DNA from: Thalassia testudinum
Lineage: Eukaryota; Streptophyta; Magnoliopsida; Alismatales; Hydrocharitaceae
DNA length: 64,000 bases
Assembly (NCBI GenBank): GCA_037157565.1
Contig: JAZHRO010000063.1
Location: 149,842,501 to 149,906,500 of the forward strand
Direction: 5' to 3'
Part shown: positions 23,347 through 34,856 of the stretch, piece after piece
Layout of the letters: every line of letters begins with the position of its first letter
Position numbering within the stretch: the stretch's first letter is position 1
Notes under the pieces: generated by a model
What the model was told of the DNA's origin: nothing
What the model saw: the letters and a program-made list of their open reading frames with translations, nothing else
Databases searched by the model: none
Program-made: the position numbers and the translations under genes

Positions 23347-24159
23347 TTGTTTTTGTGTTTTAGGTTCTTTATCTCCTAACACGGGGTGAGGTCCCCTCGC
23401 CCACTCACACCTCGTCCGTGCTCACTCCGTGGACCTGGCTGCCTGACCCGATTACCCAGCATTTCTCGTGCATCACCCATGCTGGTGCGCCTGGACCTAG
23501 GTGCGTAACTCAACCCATTTACCCGAGAAAGGCTCTGGGAGATGAGCCTAAGAGAGAAAAGAGAGAGAGTGTTCGCGGGGGAGGGTAGGGGTAGGTTTTG
23601 CACTTCTGTGCAGGGAAAGGAAGAAGGAAGGAGAAGCCAAACAAGAGAAGGAAGGAGCCGTAGAGAAGGCAGGGCTGAAGTCAAAGAAAGAAGAGCAAAG
23701 AAGAAGACATCAGAGGAAAGAAAGAAGAGAAGAAAGAGAAGCTAAGGCCAGCACGTAAAGAAAGAAGAAGAGGAAGGAAAGAAGCCAATGTAAAGAAGGA
23801 AGGTTCAAATCAGAGAAAGAGAAAGAAGAGTAAAGAAGGAGGAAGACATCAAAAGAAATAAAGAAGAAGAAGAAGAAAAAGCCTAAGCCAAAAGCATCTG
23901 AAATTTTTACATCTCTATTCATATTTTTGAAGCATCTATATACATTGAAACTAGTTCTATTGCTTCATAATTTGGTTAAACATCTCATTTGATTAAATTG
24001 AAGTTGTATTCTTAGTTTTTAAATCCCTGTTTTCTCCCCGTATTTGACCTAGGATTCTTAGTTTTTCGAATAATAAATTCTCATTTGTTTTTTGAAGCAA
24101 TTTCAACTATACTGCAATGCAATATTTACAAACTCGATTTCGCTTTCGACTAAACATTT

Positions 24160-24177
24160 TGGCGTCATTGCCGAGGA
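24160..24177 (+). other. Primer-binding site of element B (tRNA-Asp)
   Basis: TGGCGTCATTGCCGAGGA, three bases after the LTR end. It matches the complement of the tRNA-Asp 3' end with a few changes. Confidence 0.85.
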
Positions 24178-25259
24178 GCAACGAGCACTTTAGAAACTTT
24201 GATCACAATCTCTGATTCAGTACTAACTTGCTCTATTTCGTTTGTTGTGATTATTTCAGGGGAAGAAAAGAAAACAGCCGCACAACAACCACACCAGGAA
24301 CAGGTAAATTCTCATTAGCTCTTTCTCTTAATCCCCTCAATTCTGAAAAGGAAAACAAAGAGAAAATCAATTTAGGGCTACTTGCTTTCCATATTTAGTA
24401 ATTCCCCAAAGTTGCCTGCTTTTAATTTCAACACATTTTTGAATTGTGCATCCATTTAAGGTAACTAGGGCTAGCACCTTCTTGATTGAGCCCTAGGTAC
24501 CATCTTTTAGGCAACTAAATTGGACCAAATAGAGCCAACTTAAGGATTCCAATCTAGGGTTTTTAGAGACACAACTTCTCTAAGCAAAGAATCAAAATTT
24601 TTAAAAAGAGTGTGCCTAAGCCCTGTTTGAAGAGATTTATCCAAGAGAAACCCTAAGAAAATCAAGCTCTTAAATCACTTGAACCCTAAAAGAAAGGACC
24701 TAAAAGCTCTCAAAGGACAAAGAGGTGAAGTTGACCCTTTGGGTCAACCAACCTTGAAATTAGGTCATTTTTTGCACTCAAAAGATCTAAAGTTCAAGTG
24801 GAACCCTAAGCACCTTGATCTTAACTAAAAGTGATAGACTTAAGAGGTCAAGGTCCCCATTCTAGTCTACCTGGAACCTCAGTGACAAGAGAGGTTGGGT
24901 GGGGGAAACCCTATAACTCGTGCGAATGCTCTACTGTGTAGGGGTCTTTGCAGGACTCTCCCTCTCTAGCTGCCCAGGTATTTCTCAGGTGGATCGCCTT
25001 TCTAACTAAGGGGTATCATCCGCCCTGAACCTCTATAGTCATCCAAATTTTCTTAGGTGTCTCAGTTGGGTCCATCACATTCTAATCTCATCTAATCCTT
25101 CGGTGCATGTTTGGTAGGAGGTCCTTAAGACCATCCTTAACACCTCCTTTAGAAATCCACTCCCGCTGAGGCCAAGCCTCGACGGCCGTGTTTGTGTAGC
25201 AACTCCACCACATAGATCTCTCCTCTGATTCATCAAAAACAAGTTCTCCTTCTTCCATC
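24178..25259 (+). other. Element B leader
   Basis: About 1.1 kb of untranslated sequence. It has an acceptor-like …TGATTATTTCAG (to 24260) and a donor-like ACAGGTAAAT (near 24300), suggesting a spliced leader. A block at 24868-24980 (GGAACCTCAGTGACAAGAGAGG … CTCTAGCTGCCCAGG) is strongly similar to the leaders of F (51411-51535, minus) and E (60519-60637, minus). It may hold the packaging signal, which is inference only. Confidence 0.7.
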
Positions 25260-26232
25260 ATGTCACAACCAATTGAAGAAGAGAACAACCTTGAGCAAGA
25301 ACTTCAACGCTTAGATGATCTATTCCAAAACTTTGTAAACTCACCGTAGCATCCTATGATGTGAGATCACTATAATCCCGCTGGGGTGGCAATCGAGCCT
25401 CGAGTCTAAATCCCGGCTAGAGGTCCTGATTCTGAACTCAAGTCCAACATGATTCATGCCATTCCAAAATTCCATGGGCTTAGCTCCGAGGATCCCTTCC
25501 AGCACATCAAGCAACTAAAACATCTAACCCAGACCTTCAGGTCAGATGTACAAAATCGGGATATTCTGCTCATGAAGATGTTTTCTTTCTCCCTCATGGA
25601 CAAGGCTACTCATTGGTATCAGACTCAGACATGTCCGATAAACACATGGGTTGAACTCCAGTTCGAATTTTTGAAAAGGTTCTTCCTCGTTTGCCAGACG
25701 AATGCCTTGCACCACCAGATCACTCACTTCACTCAACAATTGAGAGAACCTCTACATGAGGCATGGGATCGATTCTTGGATCTCATGCAGAAGTGCCCCC
25801 ATCATGGAGTTCCTAAATGGGAACAAGTCCAGTCTTTTTACCAGGGACTCTGTGAAGACATTCGATTATTCGTCAATGCAACTTGCGGAGGAAACATCAT
25901 GGGTCAACATGAGGACGCGGTGTGGGAGATTCTCCAGAATATGTGTGAGAACTCCATCAATAATGACTCCATGGGCTTATTCGATCGGACGAATGCCCGC
26001 ACATTGACGAATCTTTGGGGAGCACATGAGACGTAGGGCCTGTCCGCATTCGTCGACTTGGAGCTGATGGCCAATCGGTTGGACAAGGTCTCTATCATAA
26101 AGAAGAAGGTGGATGAGCTGACTCGGCATCTACAGCAAGCCACCTCTGTGCAAAACTCATTTGCACAGCCACCTCTTGCGAGGGAAACTGTGCAGAACAT
26201 CTATCACGGATCTTCTCAGGGGATGGACCTAT
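25260..26232 (+). pseudogene. gag: Element B Gag, first part
   Basis: The ATG at 25260 (MSQPIEEENNLEQELQRL) is in frame with the capsid-like domain at 25449-26036: FHGLSSEDPFQHIKQLKHL, LLMKMFSFSLMDKATHW, FLKRFFLVCQTNALHHQI, FTQQLREPLHEAWDRFLDLM, ATCGGNIMGQHEDAVWEIL. It is clearly homologous to Gag of element A. Stops occur at 25348, in the segment before 25449, and at 26035, after which the same frame goes on (MANRLDKVSIIKKKVDEL). The J solo LTR splits the gene at about 26232. Confidence 0.9.
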
Positions 26233-27932
26233 TGGTGCTAGAGCACCACGATCGTTTATTTTGATGATAACAAAACATGTGTCATTTAACATTTGCACTT
26301 GAAGTCTTAGATTTCAGGTCAATTGCAAATGGAGATGTGGTTAAATGGAGTTCGAGCTCGCATCCATGGCAGATTGGAGGAGCTTGACAGAGAACAGAAG
26401 AGCTTCACAAGGAGCGATGGCTTGAAGAAGGAAGGAGATGAAGAATAGGATAGATTTCCTTTCCTTATACTCTATGCATTTTTTGTTTCTTTTGTTGCTC
26501 TTTATTTTGTTACTTAGATTCATGTTAAAGAGCCTCAAAGAACCCTTACAGTAGTTCTAGGAACACCTGCACAAACCTAGGATACTTAGGTTTTATGTAA
26601 AGAACTTAGAAAACTAAACTAGGCTTCAAACAGCCTTTTCAGACGTCTAATCTGAAAATCAGATGTCTAATAAATACTTTTAAGATGTCTGACTGTTGAC
26701 TCAGACGTCCGATTATGTTTAGGCTGGACTTAGTTAGTTTCGTCTGATGAAATCAGACGTCCAGAACTTAGTCTAGACGTATTAGAAGATGTCTAATGCC
26801 TTTGCCAGACATCCAATTAGTGGACCATTGGCTGCCTTCGTAAACACTGAAGGAAACGACCGTTAGCCTCGTATCAGACGTCCGTAGAGGACACCAGACG
26901 TCTGATACATGACCGTTTTGCCTTAGCTAACCCAAAATCTCTTCTCAGAGATTTTTTAGCCGTTGCACTCCATTGGGAATCCATTTCCGTAGAAAAGTAG
27001 GTTTCCAAACATCCAGACATCATTCCCGATATCCTGTGTGTCGTCTGATGCACTTCTACTAGAACCCTATTTCGATCTGATTCAAGTCAAGAAGGAAACC
27101 CGCCCATTATCAGATGTCTGACTTTGTTCCCAGATGTCTTAAACTGGTTTTCCATACGTTCGATGCCAGGATCAGACGTCTGATAACCTTGTCAGTGTAA
27201 TGGTTAATCTTGATTTTGGCCTAATTTTCTTAGAGCATGCACCCAACGGCTATGGAAGCCTTCCAAGGCCTTCCAAAGTCTTCCTAGGACCTCTATAAAT
27301 AAAGGAGAACCTTTGCCACTCAAACACACACCAAGACACGTCCAAGCTACATACTTTCCACTCTTTAGTGTCTAAAAGAAGAAGAAGATCATATAGAAGA
27401 AAGCTCTTGATCTCCAAGCTTAGTTCTACACCTACAGAGCTTGATTCCTATTGCGCACCTGCTCTCCCTCCGCGATTACGAGAGCGATGAAGCGCTACCG
27501 CGTGGTTCACGCATCCGCATCATCGACGCACTTCTTGCAAAGGGAAGCATCCTAACTCCTATAGAAGCTTAGTTTAAGAATATCTTTGTTGGCTCTATAG
27601 GACTATTTGTATTTTACTTTGTTATTTGGTTGGGTATTCGCGTTGCAAATTTCCGTCTCCTTCGTGAGATAAAATCCTTCTCGTGAAGAGAAGGGGTTTG
27701 AGGTACGCTACCCTTGTATAAAGTAGCGTGGTTGTAATTGAGGTTGTACTACCCTCGTTTAAGTAATACGTTAGTGGATTTGATCAACTTGGTTGATCGG
27801 AAATCCTAACTCGAGAGGGTTAGGTGGTGGTTTTCACCCGGGTTGGGTTTCCACCTAAAAATCATTGTGTACATTGTGTGATTGTTATTTTGTGAGATTG
27901 TTCCATTTATAATTCCGCATTATTTTACATCA
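26233..27932 (+). mobile_element. Solo LTR J, Copia/Sirevirus-like
   Basis: About 1.7 kb inserted in B gag, which resumes in frame at about 27933. The start (TGGTGCTAGAGCACC … TTTTGATGATAACAAAACATG) and end (GTGTACATTGTGTGATTG … ACATCA) resemble Sirevirus LTRs as I recall them. No PBS or internal region is attached. A TATAAATA box is at 27292. The U3 holds about 15 degenerate copies of the palindrome TCAGACGTCTGA between 26640 and 27190; arrays of LTR palindromes are a known Sirevirus trait. The flanks (CCTAT left, CGCTG right) do not match, so exact ends and the family are uncertain. Confidence 0.72.
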
Positions 27933-28975
27933 CGCTGATCTCACCCCCTCCAAGTCAGGAATTACAGGACCCATATCCACCCCCGTCTAACTCCAAGACC
28001 GGAGGGACCTCCGATCCAGTCTATTCTAGTTGGGGAAACTCTGAACCCTCATACTATGATTTTCCTGTGGCTTCTCAGACATGCGAGGACCTCAATGCCA
28101 TCTAGAATGACCCATTCTCCAATACCTATAACCCTGGATGGCGGAATCATCCCAACTTCCTGTGGGCGGGAAATTCTCAGAATCAAAGACCACCTTATCA
28201 ACCCCGTCCACAAGCTCCTCGTCCATATCGACCGCCTCAGCCTTGGCCCAACCCCACCTATCAATCTGGGCCAAACTAAGCAGATCAAATGACTCTCATC
28301 CTTCAAACTCTGGCTGACATTAAAAAGAAGAATGCTGCAATACAAAAATAGCACAAGGACGAGGTCACAGAGGTTTGCAATCAACTCGCCCAGATGGAAA
28401 ATTCCTGCCAACCTATCACACTTCCTTCACAACCTCTGCCGAATCCAAATAACATGCCGATCCAGAGGTGCGTTATGAACCCAAATCCATGCCATGCCCA
28501 CATGATTTATCAGGCCCCTTCTGTTCCATCACCTGATGGGATGGAAGCTTCAACATCTTACGCGGGATTTCAACAGTAGCCACCTATTTTACCAACCCCA
28601 AACCAAAACCAGGCAGGACTAAACTCCGTAACAACCCGTAGTGGTAAAGCAACTCAAGATCCACCTTATCCAAACCACTCCAAGCCTGGTAGTAACCCAA
28701 GCCCTAGGATAGTTATCCAGGATACCCCTATCCCAGATCAAGAACCTAGACCTATTCTAGAGGAACCAACCAAGGTTCCATTTCATGAGGCCTTGACCAA
28801 GGGAAAGAGGATAACCAAACCCGTGGCTCTTGAGGAGGATCTGGTCAAGCTCTTTGAACAGGTCCAAATAAACATCCCCTTGATGGATGCAATCCGCTAC
28901 GTACCAGCTTACGCACGATTTCTGAAGGACGTGTGTACACCCAAGTGGAAGCCGCAAACCTAAAGTGGGTGTCTG
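27933..28975 (+). pseudogene. gag: Element B Gag, second part, and linker to protease
   Basis: Continues Gag after the J insertion: PPPSQELQDPYPPPS, then SNTYNPGWRNHPNFLWAG, the Athila Gag motif also seen in A, a Pro-rich stretch, SVTTRSGKATQDPPYP (near 28625) and IPLMDAIRYVPAYARFLKD (near 28880). Several TAG stops (28114, 28276, 28350, 28576) stand mostly where Gln or Glu codons would be expected. It precedes the protease in a related frame. Confidence 0.85.
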
Positions 28976-28981
28976 ATCGTA

Positions 28982-29467
28982 TTGTCAGAGCAAGCCAGCT
29001 CTATAATCTTGAGCAAACTCCCACCTAAAGCTAAAGACCTAGATACTCCCCTGATCTCATGTACAATTGGTGATGCCCAATTCGACAGAGCCTTATTAGA
29101 CCTAGGTGCCTCCATAAACCTAATACCTACATCCCTCCTTGACCACCTTGAAGAATCCAAGCTTAAACAGACAAAGGTGACGTTGCAATTAGCTGATCGA
29201 TCCATCAAGTCACCTAAAGGAGTACTCGAGGATGTCATTATTAGGGTACAAGATTTATACTTCTTGGTGGATTTTATAGTCCAGGATATGGATGCACCTG
29301 AAAACCCAAGAGATACACCAATTATACTAGGAAGGCCTTTTCTGGCCGTTGCTAGGGCCAATATAAACTGTGAAGAGGGCCAAATAGAACTAAAATTCAG
29401 GAACCAAACACTAAAGATTGACATCTTTAAGGGCCAACAAGGGATTAATTGTGGTGTTATAGAATAA
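28982..29467 (+). pseudogene. Element B aspartic protease
   Basis: A 161-codon frame with LSKLPPKAKDLDTPLISC, the active-site motif RALLDLGASINLIP (near 29085), VTLQLADRSIKSPKGVLED and IILGRPFLAVARANINCEEG. The order and motifs are those of the Athila/Tat retropepsin-like protease that processes the Gag-Pol polyprotein. It ends in TAA at 29465, but the frame continues in phase through 29486-29866 (an acidic, Pro-rich connector, then QQHPRAIGWSLDDLTGI) to the RT, so the stop is a later mutation. Confidence 0.9.
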
Positions 29468-29485
29468 ATCTGTGATATCAAAGCT

Positions 29486-30440
29486 GTGGTTGATGAATCG
29501 CATATCAAGGACAACCTGATTATTCCTTATCAACCACCAGAAGATCAAAATCGGCAAACAAAGGAGTCTGAACCTGATCTAGATACACCCATAACTCCTT
29601 CCCTTGTTCCTGACACACACCCTGAACTGCCTGCTGCTGCTGATAACCCCATCCTGGAAGTCAAGTCTCTTCCCGACCATCTGAAATACGTCTTTTCAGG
29701 TTCCAATCAGACATTTCCTGTGATTATCAACTCCAAACTCACACTTGACCAGGAATCCTGTTTGATTACTATTCTCCAGCAACATCCAAGAGCCATTGGA
29801 TGGTCTCTCGATGATTTAACTGGCATTAGTCCCTCTTATTGCATGCACCGAATCTACACCGAATAGGGCACATGACCTTCGCAATAAATGCAGAGACGTT
29901 TGAACCCTAATCTGCAGGAGGTCGTGAAAAAGGAGATCATTAAGTGGTTAGATGCAGGGATCATCTACCCAATCTTCGATAGTCAATGGGTGAGTCTAAT
30001 CCAGGTTGTGCCTAAGAAGGCAGGACTCACCATCATTACGTCTGAAATCAGAGAGGTCATACCAATCCGTGTAGCTAATTCGTGGAGAGTCTACATTGAT
30101 TACAGAAGTCTCAATTCCTCCATAAAGAAGGATCATTTCCCACTATTGTTTATTGATCAGATCCTCGAGAAACTGGTAGGAAATAGGTTCTTCTACTTTC
30201 TTGACGGGTACTCCGATTATAACCAAGTGGCAATCCATCCTGAGGACCAAGAAAAGATCACCTTCACCTGCCCCTTCAGGACGTACGTGTTCCGAAGGAT
30301 GTCGTTTGGTCTCTGGAATGCACCCATGACTTTTCAGCGGTACATGCTTGCATATTCTCAGATATGGTTGGTGATTATCTGGAAATCTTCTTGGATGACT
30401 TTTTGGCATTTGGAGCATCGTTTGACAATTGCCTCTAGCA
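29486..30440 (+). pseudogene. Element B reverse transcriptase (frameshifted)
   Basis: After the connector the RT domain starts at about 29888: LNPNLQEVVKKEIIKWLDAG, VPKKAG, NSWRVYIDYRSLNSSIKKDH (near 30080), FYFLDGYSDYNQVAIHPEDQ (near 30195; first catalytic Asp in LDG) and FTCPFRTYVFRRMSFGLWNAP. A shift at about 30350 moves the catalytic FLDDF (near 30395) into another frame, which is the one used by the RNase H and integrase part. Stops at 29864-29885 also interrupt it. It would copy element RNA into DNA in the cytoplasmic particle. The sequence type and following domains place B in the Athila lineage. Confidence 0.93.
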
Positions 30441-30441
30441 C

Positions 30442-31287
30442 TTGGTCCAAATCCTCAGGCGGTGCATTGACGTGAATCTAGTTCTTTCCTGGGAAAAGAG
30501 CGATTTCATGGTGCCTGAAGGAATTGTTCTGGGATACCTGATTTCAGAGAAAGGCATCCAAGTCGATCGAGCCAAGGTGAACTTGATTTCCAAACTTCCT
30601 ATGCCTAGCTCGATCAAGGACATCCAATCTTTTCTGGGGCACGCCAATTTTTACCAACGATTTATCCCTGATTTTTTGAAAATTGCACGCCTCCTGACCA
30701 CTCTTCTCTCTAAGGATGTACCTTTCAAAATCTCCAATGAATGCACTCAAGCATTTGAGATCCTCCGTGACCAAGTTACCCAAGTCCTGATCCTACAGTC
30801 CCCTGATTGGTCTCAACCCTTTGAGATCATGTGCGATGCATCTGATTTTGCTATAGGAGCGATTTTGGGGCAGAAAATTGACGGGAAACCCGTGGTCATT
30901 TACTACGCTAGCAAAACACTTGACGAGGCTTAGTGTAACTACACAGTTATTGAGAAAGAGCTGCTAGTCGTAGTATTTGCCCTGGAAAAATTCAGATCTT
31001 ATCTTCTAGGTTCCCGTGTTATCATCTACTCGAATCACATAGCTGTGAGGCATCTTCTTGCAAAGAAGGATGTGAAACCTCGATTAATCCACTGGATCTT
31101 GCTGTTGCAAGAATTTGACTTTGAGATTTACGACAAAGAGGGAAAACAGAATGTGGTAGCTGATCACTTGTCCCGCCTTCCTTCTGAGATCATCGATCCT
31201 TCCAAACCCATCATGGAACATTTTCCTGATGAGCACCTTCTTACTATTAGTACAGGGCTTCCATGGTTTGCTGATATAGTAAACTAG
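30442..31287 (+). pseudogene. Element B RT thumb/connection and RNase H
   Basis: Frame 30442-30933: VPEGIVLGYLISEKGIQVDR, FLGHANFYQRFIPDF (the RT thumb/connection motif), then the RNase H start QPFEIMCDASDFAIGAILGQ with the catalytic DAS near 30835, and YYASKTLDEA. A TAG at 30931 interrupts; the same frame continues YTVIEKELLVVVFALEKFRS, LLAKKDVKPRLIHWILLLQE and EGKQNVVADHLSRLP near 31150 (tether). It would remove the RNA strand during reverse transcription. Confidence 0.92.
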
Positions 31288-32072
31288 TTGGCATCACATC
31301 AGATCCTGTCCGATTGGCTGAAGGCCAAGAAGGACAAATTGATTTTCGATGCCAAGTATTACTTTTGGGAAGACCCGTATCTTTTCTCCATCGGTGCTGA
31401 TCAAATAATTCGACGATGTGTCGGGGAAGCAGAAATCAAAGACATACTATCTTTCTGCCATGACCAGGCATGCGGTGGACACTTTTCAGGACATAAAATT
31501 ACAGCAAAAGTCCTCCAGTGCAGCTTTTACTGGCCCACAATTTTCAAGGACACATACAATCACTGTAAGGCATGTACCCGTTGCCAGACCTTGGGCAACA
31601 TGAGCCATCAAGATATGATGCCTTTACAGCCGATTCTGGTATGCAAAATTTTCGACATTTAGGGGATTGATTTTATGGGACCCTTCCTTATCTCAGACGG
31701 CTTCGAATACATTTTACTCGTTGTTGACTATGTGTCCAAATGGATCGAAGCCATTCCAACCTGAACCAATGATCATAAAGTTGTTATCAAATTCATTCAC
31801 TAGAACATCTTCTCACAGATTGGGATTCCATGTGCAATAATTTTTGATGGAGGGATCCATTTCATAAACACTCAATTCAGGTCACTAATGACCAAATACA
31901 GGGTGTCACACCGAATCTCTATTCCTTACCACCCCAAACTAATGGTCTAGCTGAGCTATCAAACCGAGAGATAAAGAAAATCCTCTAGGTTACTGTTCGA
32001 CCTGATAGGAAGGATTGGTCATCCCGGCTTCCGGAAGCTTTATGGGCTTATAGGATCGCCCACAAGACCCAA
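31288..32072 (+). pseudogene. Element B integrase, first part, split by element C
   Basis: Same frame as RNase H. HHCC zinc-binding region: FCHDQACGGHFSGHKI, CSFYWPTIFKDTYNHCKACTRCQ. Catalytic core: [20 protein letters not shown] (first Asp, near 31665) and IIFDGGIHFINTQF (second Asp, near 31845). After a small shift, LSNREIKKIL (catalytic Glu, near 31955), a wording characteristic of Athila, and WAYRIAHKTQ (32040-32070). Stops at 31285, 31660 and later. Coding breaks at the CCCAA target site of element C and resumes at 39499. Confidence 0.92.
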
Positions 32073-33567
32073 TGATGTAAACACATTTATTGAGGGTAAA
32101 ATGCCTATTCATGCATGTTCCTAGGCTTAGATTTGCATTTCATGTTATAAATATTGCATAGCATGCATCATTCTGCATTTAGAGTAGTTGTATATAATTT
32201 AGGTTAATAGCATCTTTTTTGTGGTAAGGAGAGAAGCATATTTATTTCGGAGCCTTAGATTGATGATCCAACCATACGGATCTGATCGAGACGATGATCG
32301 GAGTCCAACGCCTCTGAAATCACCTCGATCAGAGTCTCGTAGCACCATATGCAGTCTGAGGAAGATTAACGGCTAAGCTACTAGGAGACATAATTCGGAG
32401 CTTCAAATGATAAATCCGACCGTGCGGATGGATTCGGGTCGACGATCGCAGCCTAACAGCGTGAAAATCGACTTAATCCGACCTCTGTAGCAGCCCCTAC
32501 AACAAGAAGAAGATGGACGGCCCAGACTACGCCACGTAGCGTAGCCCAGGCCACCAGCAGACGCACGCACGCACGCAGCATCGCAGGTGCGCGTGCGGGC
32601 ACGTAGGCGCGCATGCATGCAATGCTAGTGCGTGGGCGAGCGCGCAGCAAGGCTGGAGCGGTGCCAGCACAACGTGAGGTGGACTACAACAACGCATGAG
32701 TTGGACTTACAGCGACGCTTACAGCCGTCGGTAATTCATCGCATGCCAGTAAAGCCAGCTGTGGGTGACAGCGGGCATGAGCTGCCTACAGGGACGTTTC
32801 TAACGACGGTCTGGATGTCACTAATGGTTTCATACCGATTTTTGCCTCTTCTCCACCACTATAAAAGGACCTACACCCCCTCCCTTCCAAGCCATCTCTA
32901 CCTACTCTACTCCCATCTACTCCCAAGCTCTAGCAAGCCTATCAACACTCCATTAGAGCTTGTTCTCAAGCTCCCAAGGTGCCTATTAGTGTAGCGAACC
33001 TCTACCCCACCAAATACTCCTCCAACTTCCCATCTCCCTTCATAGGTCACCTTGGAGCCGTCCTCTCACCTCCATTCCGGTAGCAGATCAACTCCGTCTT
33101 CTCACCTCCATTCCGGAGCTACACCGAAGCTTTCCTCAACCCGACGTCCTCCAACATCTCACCTCCGTCGTCCCGCTCCTCACCTCCTTCGTCCGAGCTT
33201 CCGCCAGGCGCCATCGTCTCGCCGAACAATCGATTCGGGAGATTTCACCTCACCTCCCTCTCTTTATATGCTTTCATAGTTTCTTGTAATTGACATTGGA
33301 AGTAATATATATCATATTTGTTCCACATCTCTTTCTTGTGATACGTTTGCTTGTTTTCTTTTATTTCAAAAATACAAAAAAAAAAATCCCAAAATACCAA
33401 AAAGAAACTAATCGAAGTGCAGTTTTCAAGTAAACATTGCCTCTCTGTGTTCGACCCAGAACTCCCTTGGAGTTTCGGTATAAATTTTATCTGATCGACA
33501 TGTTTTGCAACTACGGCGATGGGTTACTTGTAACCCCAATTTCTAACATGCGAAACACATGCGACCA
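32073..33567 (+). repeat. Element C 5' LTR, TSD CCCAA
   Basis: 1,495 bp from TGATGTAAACAC to …GCGACCA, preceded by TSD CCCAA (32068-32072). A TATAAAAGG box lies near 32861. The U5 motif CTCTGTGTTCGACCCAG is at 33441-33457. Over about 215 bp compared by eye with the 3' LTR (37985-39493) some 13 positions differ. The His/Ser/Pro-rich frame at 33052-33279 recurs in all C-family LTRs, so it is LTR sequence rather than a gene. Confidence 0.96.
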
Positions 33568-33654
33568 TTTTGGTGCCATTGCCAGGGATGCCCGACCATT
33601 TTGGCGCCGTTGCCAAGGACGTCCGACCATTTTGGCGCTGTTGCCATGGAGGCA
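33562..33654 (+). repeat. Triplicated LTR-end/primer-binding-site unit of element C
   Basis: Three tandem 31-bp units (33562, 33593, 33624), each CGACCATTTT followed by a tRNA-Asp PBS-like core: TGGTGCCATTGCCAGGGA, TGGCGCCGTTGCCAAGGA and TGGCGCTGTTGCCATGGA. The first CGACCA is the real LTR terminus, and the 3' LTR ends in a single CGACCA before the TSD. Confidence 0.92.
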
Positions 33655-34856
33655 ACAGAATTTACTTTATTGTTTATCATGTTTCTTTCCATTTACATAG
33701 CACTAACCCTGCTTGTCTTTGATCTACTATCTTGCAGGTACCCTAGTATGGAGATCCAAGTGCAGTAGACCAGAGTAAAGTGCAGATAGAGTGTTTTGTA
33801 AGTGTCCCCCACACCACCCCCACCTTAGTTTTCATTTCATAACCTAATAACTCAAACCCAAATCAACTTAGGTGCTTTTTATAAACCATAGGATAGATTT
33901 GGTTGTTTGTTTGCCACCTCCAGTCACCTCGCCATCCACATAAATAAAAATAAAAAATAAAAAAAAAGTGTTATCTGATTATGAGATTTTCTGAAAGCTA
34001 CACACTTAACACCCACAACTTCTTATCCTAAGGTGCACAATCACTTTGATTCTACCACTTAATTGGGATTTGACCTGTACACCTGGTACACTTCAACTAA
34101 ATACACATAAGTGAGTAGAAATCTGAATAGGTTAAGCATTCTTGTGTGCCTTAACTAAGTGGTGCAATAGGCCAATTGATTGTGCTGTTTGGGTCGCACC
34201 ACTCAATCTAAAACTAATCCATCAAGTAGCTTGCCACTTAGGGTTGATTCCTAGGGCTAAACCAGGCACTCCACATTTTTTTTCTTTGATTTTTAAAGGA
34301 ACATACCATCACCCGTGCTTTCAAAACTTGGAGTGTTCTACTAAACCTTGATTGAACCAACCTAAGAATTAAACCCTAAAAGCTACTAAACAAGGTTGAA
34401 CTCTAAAAGGCACATCATCAAATAACATTATTTAAGAACCCTGGTTGTGCACACACACACATTTTAACTGATCATTAAGGGCACAACCCATCTAAAGGGC
34501 CCATCACATTCCTGAAGCACCATTGTCCCAAGCCTAACTAAAATTGATTAGACGTTTGCCCTAAAGACTGGTTCGCTCGTCGGGATCCATATTGAGATTG
34601 TTCACGATTAACCTGCTTATATTAGTCAATCTGATGTCTAGCTAAGGGAGTAGCGTCAAACGACCGCAGTTGGGGGGTACACTAGGAATCGGAGGTGCAA
34701 GACAAAGGAAGAACCTTCTCCCCAGTCCCTCCTAACTAGTTGGATTGCCTGGACATAAGTAGAGTAAATCGTCTATAATCTTAGGATGGATGCTGAGAGT
34801 CTGTAGACCTTTAGGCTACCCAAACTAAGGACAGGCTTGTATTCTTGTATTGCAGG
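33655..34856 (+). other. Element C leader
   Basis: About 1.2 kb of untranslated sequence after the PBS units. It ends in a good acceptor-like tract, CTTGTATTCTTGTATTGCAG (34837-34856), just before the coding region, suggesting a spliced leader. No coding frame is supported. The region 34560-34760 has short GC-richer blocks reminiscent of the B leader, but I could not align them convincingly. Confidence 0.6.

Larger units (their letters stand above)
21493..24156 (+). repeat. Element B 5' LTR
   Basis: Starts TGATGGGAACACC and ends …GACTAAACA, followed by TTT and the PBS. It is 2,664 bp, preceded by the TSD GATAA (21488-21492). Across about 285 bp compared by eye at the 5' end it differs from the 3' LTR at about 16 positions, so B is not young. 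It includes the U3 hairpin (22319-22344), USE-TATA promoter (23306-23346), purine-rich tract (23530-23890) and U5 motif CTCCCCGTATTTGACC (24034-24049). Pro/Ser-rich frames at 22336-22977 are also present in the 3' LTR, are interrupted differently there and are not regarded as genes. Confidence 0.95.

Noticed and set aside
33052..33279. His/Ser/Pro-rich frame (MEPSSHLHSG…) present four times in the window as a possible conserved small protein
   Set aside because: It lies inside C-family LTRs (33052, 38967, and 13621-13878 minus), differs in length and reading between copies and reflects repeated CTCACCTCCATTCCG units.
33562..33654. A CRISPR-like or satellite array
   Set aside because: Only three units without spacers, each explained as LTR end plus primer-binding site.
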